Of a stretch of DNA of 64,000 nt, positions 59,268 to 64,000 are shown one piece after another. The notes under the pieces were generated by a model, which worked only from the letters and a program-made list of their open reading frames with translations, had not been told where the DNA came from and did not search any database. The translations under genes were made by a program, and so were the position numbers. The stretch is from positions 40,753,625-40,817,624 of the forward strand of contig OX246739.1 in NCBI GenBank assembly GCA_945910005.1, in the 5' to 3' direction. The DNA is from Isoperla grammatica. Taxonomy: Eukaryota > Arthropoda > Insecta > Plecoptera > Perlodidae. Position 1 is the stretch's first letter; every line of letters begins with the position of its first letter.

Positions 59268-62200
59268 TACAGCTGAACTCAGTATGCCCATGAATAATTA
59301 TGTTAACGAAAACTAAGTATCTTTTTCTTTCCAGGTTGGCTTCAATGCAGAGCATTCTTGGTAAGTGAAAAGTGAAAAGACTATATTTTTTGTTCGTGGT
59401 CCTTCCGTTCTTTTAGGTTTAGATGTTGGGTATAAATCACATACAGTATTCATTGTTGAGCACATTGGCCATGATATTCCTGTCCACGTTCAATTGCAAC
59501 TATTTTTAGGGTAATCTAAATTACTAAGTTGCTAAATCCAGAATTTTGTTAAAACAAGTTCTTTAAAAGTGGGCTTTACTATAATGCAATTGATTATTGA
59601 AAATAATAAAATACAACATAATAGGCCCTAGTGTGTGTGGTTATTTCTCGAGAAATCAATAATTGAAATGCTTTTACCATAAATGTTAAAAGCCATCTTG
59701 GCACAAGAAGAAGGAAAAATTAATGATACAAGTTCATTTATGTAGACCTGCTGTGGGAAGAATAAGATGGCATACTGTAGTAGTACAGTATGTTATAAAT
59801 TATTTACTATACAGTTTGTGGATTTTCAGGGCAGACGCTGCTGTGATGGGCCATCTTTGGGAATTTGTCATCTTTGATGAAATGCGACACAAAGGGTAAA
59901 ATACTCCTAACAAATCTCCTTCCTATCTGTCACAGATTATGCACTCTGCTATTCTTGGTTTCTTTTGGATTCATTTTGTGTGCCAGATTATCTTTGGTTG
60001 GAGGTGGCGGTCTACGTTGTCTTCTCTTTCTAAAGCAGTACGTAGTGCGTATTTGTTTCTGTTAATGCTTGTTTTGGTTGGTTAAAGGGCCGATGCACCA
60101 GTCATGGGACACATGTGGGAGTACACTGTTTCCGATGAAGTAGGCAATAATGGGTAAAAGATTCTCGTTTATTTACGTTTCTTACTAACATTTCCCTTTC
60201 TGTTTCTTACTAACAACTAAATTAACATCCCTTCTGCGTTTAACAAAATACTGGGCTAACTCCAGTCAAAGTACTAGACGTACTAGTAAATGTTTAATTT
60301 TAGGCATTTATTCACATGCTAAAAGAATATGATTCATATTTCATACTGATTATGTTGTAAAACAATCCACTGACCAAATTGAATAACTAATAAACTAGAT
60401 GTAAGCCAGGGTTGCCACCAAGTCAATTTTTTTATCCTTGAAAGAAACTAAAAAAATCCTGAGAAATCCTTGAAAACAGTTAGGTATATTCAGCATTAGC
60501 ATATTATAACTGCAAAGGAATGTTACAAATTTTCAGGTTTCATGCCAAAATATGTTATGCCAGCCTGATTTTCGAGAATCTAGACAACATTACGTGCAGA
60601 AACGCATAAGAATCGGAATTTTCTTCGAATATATTTTATCGTTTTACTTTTACTCATCATAACTACCACTTGCGGGAAATTTTATGCAGTCACTTATGTT
60701 TATTTTTACTAGTACCTGATGTTCTTTTACTGTCTACATTGCTTTTTTAGCTGAATTTTTAAAAATGTATTAATTTAATGTATTTTTTAAAGACAGTAGA
60801 AAATCCTAAGATTTTGCCCAAAATCCTGTTATCCTTGAGACACTCTAAAAACCCTGAGAAAAGGATGGAATCCTTGAAAGTGGCAACTCTGATGTAAGCT
60901 ATTACTGGCTCAGTTGGTCAGTCCGTATCAGTCCTACGGTCATACCCCAGTAGTCAACTATTCCAGCTGATCAACATAACCTGTCGGTAAACTTGATCGG
61001 CAGCAGACATAGGCCTACATTTGTTAATACTATGGATGGCACAATTATTTTGTTTTCACTACACTGACATGCTATGACACTTTCTGCAGCACCAAATTAA
61101 GCTTTTCATTAAGTTTGTTAGGCCTAGCCGATTATGTTCTATGTGGTGAAGGTGGGTTCTCCACTCCACAGCAGTCTAGCATTAATTGTTGTGCACATAT
61201 TTTAATCGTACATGTTTGCTATGGTACTGTAGTATTTGTACTGTAGGTATTCCTTTCCTTGTTTGTTTTGTGTCATGTTTAATTTTTCATATTTTTTTGT
61301 TTCCCAACCCTGAATTAGTAGTGTTTGCCTTTGTCATTTACCTAGTTGTTTCTTCCTTTTGTAGTGTAGAACTAGAATTTGATATGATTGTACAATCAGT
61401 TTAATTTCTATATTTTTATCCCTTCACGTTTACACTTGCAGTATATACCGAACATGAGATCTTTTGATATTACAATGTTCCATTTGTTTGCTTGTCTAAG
61501 CTACTTTTAAGTATGTAGGAATATTTTGTTGTGTCAAGAAACTATCTTGCCAACGTGATTTTCTACTCTGTGCTCACATTGTGAAACTTTAGTGTCTTAC
61601 TGACCAACCATGGATATGTATTCTAATTTTTTAATTTCAAGCTGTTACCCTCCCATTTAGTATTTACTATAAAAACCACTAGATTAAAATTGAATTTTTA
61701 AAGATTTTTTTACATTTTTTTCTTTTGCTCAGTCTGCTGATGTCCGTATGCATAGTCGTGACTCGAGCCTTCCTCAACTCAGCCTCTCCTCAGCCTCGCG
61801 CCCAACCACCAATCAGGCAATCACTGAATGGCATGAGGCTGATGAGGAGACGCTGAGTTGAAGAATGCTTGAGTGTAAACTATGCATTTAGGCCTAAGAG
61901 ATTCTAGGAAGGAAACAATGAAAATTCTGTCAGAAACTGACCATTGGTTTGTGAGATTATTCATTACAATAATTATTCTCAAGCTATATCCATCTTTATA
62001 ATAGAAGTATAAAAATACGTAGGCTATAATATGCAGTTGTTATTGGTGAATATTGTGGGGGGTGGGTAGCAGGGTAAAGAGCTGGACACCTAGTTGCTGA
62101 GCCATTAACCAGAGAGCTAAGTTTGTTTTGGCACGATGAGAAGCTGGTCCAGCAGATATCCATAAGGTCATAAAGGCAACTGGGAAATAGTAACACTTCA

Positions 62201-63781
62201 GAGGTGGAACTGTATGGACAAGTATGCGGTTTACTTCAGAATCCGTTTTAGAAGATAGTTTACTTACTGATGCCCATTAGTAAATGTCATTAACAGACAT
62301 TTAGTATTTAAAGCCAGGGAAATTACTAATTAGTTACTAGTTGACAATGTTAGATGGTACTTTTTCCCCTAATCTTAGTTAGTGCTATCAGAACATCTTC
62401 AATGAAATGAATACATATATGCATTTTCCATTTACCATCAATACCGATTTTCTTATGTCTTAGTGATGTAGATGAAAACCATGATAATTTCTAAATGATC
62501 CACATTTGATTCAGTAGAGAAGTTGAAAATGTACATATGGGAGGTATATTCACCGACATACCTAGTACTGTACTTAAATTAAGGGTAGTAAAGACACCTT
62601 CTTTATCACTAGGAAAACGCTCTGTTTGACGCGTTGATAAGCGAGCGCGTCAATATCTACGAACTTTCTGGCGAAAAGTTTTCAATGCTAATACGAACTA
62701 GGAAAACGCTCTGTTTGACGCGTTGATAAGCGAGCGCGTCAATATCTACGAACTTTCTGGCGAAAAGATTTCAATGCTAATACAAACAACAATTCAAGAA
62801 TGCGCATTGCAACAATTTTTCTAATTTCCATAGCTATTATACTTCCCGACATTGTTGGATGCAGTGCAATGTGCGTTGCTAAGAATTTTCGCTGTCATGT
62901 TTTCGCCGCGGTCCGCCACCGTTACTAACACTTATTGACAGCAATAGAAATGTAATTTCTGCCTCTAATATGTATCAGATCGCGTTTACATTAGTATATT
63001 CGTGACCAGACAAAAATTTACTATAAGATAGCCACCTCAAATTTTGCTGTAACTGCGTTTTAGAAAAATATTTTCGAGTAACTTTCGTGTAACTTTGCCA
63101 ATACTTATCAGATCGCCATTACATTAACATATTCGTGACCGGAAAAATCTGTAGAAAAATCTGGCTATCTCACATTTTGCCGCCATTTTGTTTCAGAAAA
63201 ATATTTTGCAGTAACTATGGTGTAACTTTGTAACTTTTCGAACGATTTTGCCTCAAAACTATACACCTTCAATCCACATCGAGGCTTGTGGATGGTCCAA
63301 ATTTCAAGTTGATCGGACTTTCCGTTCGACCGCTATCGACAGACATAAAAACAAAAAAAAAAAAAAACAAACAAACAAAAAAAAAAACAGAACGAAGTGC
63401 CATAAGAGTCTCGTGGAAACGCTCGCTTCGCTCGCTTAACAACTCTTTGGATTAGATCATAAGTTCCTGTTGGTAATTGGGGTTTGAAAATAGTTTTGCT
63501 TTTCCAGATTTCGCTTAATGATTATACAATAATTTCGATGTACAGTATTAATTTTCATTCATTTGGATGTATTCACTAGTAGTATTCATTTTTGCACTAG
63601 CTCGGTCTATAGTAGTTCGTCTCAAGTTGATCCCGTGCACTAATTTATTGGCATGTTGTGGTAAAGCTACGGCCCTGACGGACACACACTGGGCACCCCT
63701 GAGCTAACCCCACCTGTTCCGGTTCGTCTTCAATGGGAACTCACAAAGCCATGCCTTGCGGTCATCGAGAACTCGTACAAG
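51207..63781 (+). CDS. CPT1: Carnitine O-palmitoyltransferase 1 (partial; 3' end beyond window)
   Basis: Exons: 51207-51347 (coding part), 53647-53783, 55373-55649, 56269-56792, 58356-58668, 59335-59360, then alternative 59830-59895 or 60088-60153, then 63667-63781. All phases join, giving 533 residues. CPT1 (about 770 aa in animals) transfers long-chain acyl groups from CoA to carnitine on the mitochondrial outer membrane and is the malonyl-CoA-regulated entry to beta-oxidation. Seen: MAEAH start with Glu3 and His5 (linked to malonyl-CoA sensitivity in mammals), membrane segments at ~59-80 and ~100-118, [20 protein letters not shown], RYFKV, and the NAEHSWADA catalytic motif (His471 and Asp475, equivalent to mammalian His473 and Asp477). 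The remaining ~240 residues of the acyltransferase domain lie downstream of the window. The gene follows RBM12 on the same strand but 18.7 kb away, with its own upstream region. Confidence 0.97.
51786..52070. repeat. Cluster of SINE-like pieces in opposite orientations (CPT1 intron 1)
   Basis: GACCTGGGTTCGATTCCCAG (B box at 52029-52039) plus CGGGGTTGGTTTTTT appears sense at 51990-52070 and, partly, at 51886-51955. It appears antisense at 51786-51880 (GGAACCGAACCCAGG). Similarity is shared with 30795-30975. Confidence 0.65.
52848..53552. mobile_element. Large foldback element, ~250-bp inverted arms, CPT1 intron 1
   Basis: Left arm 52848-53143 and right arm 53286-53552 are imperfect inverted copies. 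Examples are GGCATGAACCTGTTTC against GAAACAGGTTCACGCC, TTGTTGGCACACATGAG against TTATGTGTGCCAACAA, and TTTCTGGACCAAGGTAC against GTACCTTGGTCCAGAAA. A loop of about 140 bp separates them. No target duplication was fixed. Confidence 0.88.
53647..53783 (+). CDS. CPT1: CPT1 exon, first membrane segment
   Basis: It runs from TTTGCAG to gtgagc. It encodes NNIKSGVYPAPLSS and a hydrophobic run (LLTTLAVLAALYFSGIGF), the first transmembrane helix. Two bases are carried into the next exon. Confidence 0.93.
55373..55649 (+). CDS. CPT1: CPT1 exon, second membrane segment
   Basis: It runs from TTTTGCAG to gtgaga. It encodes the second hydrophobic segment (FVALSIIGTVVWLSIIYTI), then LLLIYKGWMYEARGPG and LYSFQGSLPRLPLPPV, highly conserved in CPT1. 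Confidence 0.95.
56269..56792 (+). CDS. CPT1: CPT1 large exon (start of catalytic domain)
   Basis: It runs from TTTCAG to gtgagt. It is GC-rich compared with its introns. It encodes [53 protein letters not shown] and DSKHIVVYHKGRYFKV. It ends GAA GT and is completed by T in the next exon. Confidence 0.96.
56938..57752. mobile_element. hAT-type element, 815 bp, GATATCG-rich, CPT1 intron
   Basis: Ends TAGGGATGTTCAACGATAT and ATATCGTTGCACATCCCTA are inverted with one mismatch. CCTATTTT flanks both sides (56930-56937 and 57753-57760). Subterminal arrays of CGATATCG/GATATC and internal repeats of TGCAGTA-G-GTTGCTGCA are present. No transposase. Confidence 0.94.
58356..58668 (+). CDS. CPT1: CPT1 exon before the catalytic His
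   Basis: It runs from TGCCCAG to gtaagc. It encodes QMQHILDDTSPPALGEEQLA, AALTAGPRVSWANAR, SLDAIEKAAFVVALD and GYDRWFDKSFTLCVGSNGR, continuous with the microexon. Confidence 0.95.
59237..59263. repeat. Poly-A tract (27 bp) in CPT1 intron
   Basis: An uninterrupted A run about 70 bp upstream of the 26-nt microexon. No retroelement body is evident next to it. Confidence 0.95.
59335..59360 (+). CDS. CPT1: CPT1 26-nt microexon with the catalytic histidine
   Basis: A polypyrimidine run and CCAG precede it, and gtaagt follows. It encodes VGFNAEHS and the first two bases of Trp. The His is the general base of carnitine acyltransferases. The downstream exon must begin with G to restore Trp, and both alternatives do. 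Confidence 0.9.
59830..59895 (+). CDS. CPT1: CPT1 alternative exon a (66 nt)
   Basis: It runs from TTTTCAG to gtaaaa. It completes Trp and encodes ADAAVMGHLWEFVIFDEMRH, then Lys and the start of Gly. It carries the catalytic Asp. It has the same length, phase and ends as the exon 192 bp downstream, which encodes a different version of the same segment. Confidence 0.93.
60088..60153 (+). CDS. CPT1: CPT1 alternative exon b (66 nt)
   Basis: It runs from GTTAAAG to gtaaaa. It encodes ADAPVMGHMWEYTVSDEVGN, then Asn and the start of Gly. The core ADA-VMGH-WE is shared with exon a, whereas the residues after WE differ strongly. Both exons splice in phase to 63667. Using both would insert 22 residues into the active-site region. 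Confidence 0.93.
60407..60891. mobile_element. hAT-type element, 485 bp, with 8-bp target duplication, CPT1 intron
   Basis: Ends CAGGGTTGCCACC and GTGGCAACTCTG are inverted. ATGTAAGC flanks both sides (60399-60406 and 60892-60899). Subterminal ATCCTTGAAA is mirrored. No coding frame. Confidence 0.92.
61744..61890. repeat. Imperfect foldback of ~147 bp
   Basis: ATGCATAGTCGTGACTCGAG and onward CTCAACTCAGCCTCTCCTCA is mirrored by GAGGAGACGCTGAGTTGAAG and on to AACTATGCAT. Arms are ~55 bp with several mismatches. Probably a MITE. Confidence 0.75.
62609..63440. repeat. Complex dispersed repeat, copy 2 (opposite strand), CPT1 intron
   Basis: Reverse-complement relative of 17599-18790 without the CACTA-type insertion. 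It starts with an 89-bp tandem duplication (62609-62697 and 62698-62786, CTAGGAAAACGCTCTGTTTG and on). Confidence 0.9.
63667..63781 (+). CDS. CPT1: CPT1 exon after the alternative pair
   Basis: Acceptor GGTAAAG follows and gtaaga ends it. It encodes YGPDGHTLGTPELTPPVPVR and LQWELTKPCLAVIENSYK, matching the GY--DGH-KG and TRLQW regions of CPT1. No further exon is visible before 64000. Confidence 0.92.
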
Positions 63782-64000
63782 GTAAGAAATTTAGTATGTA
63801 GTAGGCCTACTTTTAGACTCCCCTTACTCAATGTATTTGCGTATTCTTCTATGCTTCTTACAACATTTTATACAGTAGTTTACATTGAATAGAATCGATG
63901 ATCCACTTTTTAAATATTACATACTTTTCCTCCGTAGTGATGCTCATCGACCTTGTAGTTAGATTATTCTTCTCTTAAACATTTAGGCATCTTAAGTCCG

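Overview
This is a window of animal nuclear DNA. It is AT-rich, its genes are split by GT-AG introns from 77 bp to about 5 kb, and it is dense in DNA transposon remnants. The protein sequences look like those of arthropods. The CPT1 N-terminus and its pair of alternative exons are closest to what I know from insects and crustaceans. I cannot name the species. The palindrome TAGGCCTA recurs throughout the non-coding sequence.

There are two host genes, both on the + strand. (1) An RBM12-type multi-RRM RNA-binding protein is encoded by 13 coding exons from 10794 to 32461. All splice phases agree, and the spliced length is 3330 nt (1109 residues). It has five RRMs, a Val/Pro-rich linker, an Arg/Ser/Asp-rich stretch, an RGG patch and eight tandem decapeptides. 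(2) The mitochondrial outer-membrane enzyme carnitine O-palmitoyltransferase 1 (CPT1) runs from 51207 past the window end. Eight successive coding exons of the reading frame are visible, one of which exists as two alternatives. They give the first 533 residues, including both membrane segments and the catalytic His and Asp. A 26-nt microexon carries the catalytic His. It is followed by two 66-nt exons (59830-59895 and 60088-60153) that encode alternative versions of the segment with the catalytic Asp, a textbook mutually exclusive pair.

Layout: 1-10780 is non-coding upstream sequence holding tandem duplications, two Penelope-like or foldback palindromes, a LINE relic and hAT-type elements. 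10781-32610 is RBM12 with transposon-laden introns. 32620-51189 is an intergenic stretch with hAT and mariner-type MITEs and one nearly full-length RTE-like LINE (about 37.4-40.67 kb, one frameshift). 51190-64000 is CPT1, whose introns hold a large foldback, SINE-like pieces and two complete hAT-type elements.

The most informative non-genic structures are transposons whose insertions can be read to the base. They include at least six hAT-type elements with perfect 8-bp target duplications and a 458-bp CACTA-type MITE whose empty site is present in a second copy of the host repeat 45 kb away. They also include three copies of a tiny (65-82 bp) terminal-inverted-repeat element, each flanked by 8-9 bp duplications. 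I see no rRNA, complete tRNA, CRISPR array or prokaryotic feature.
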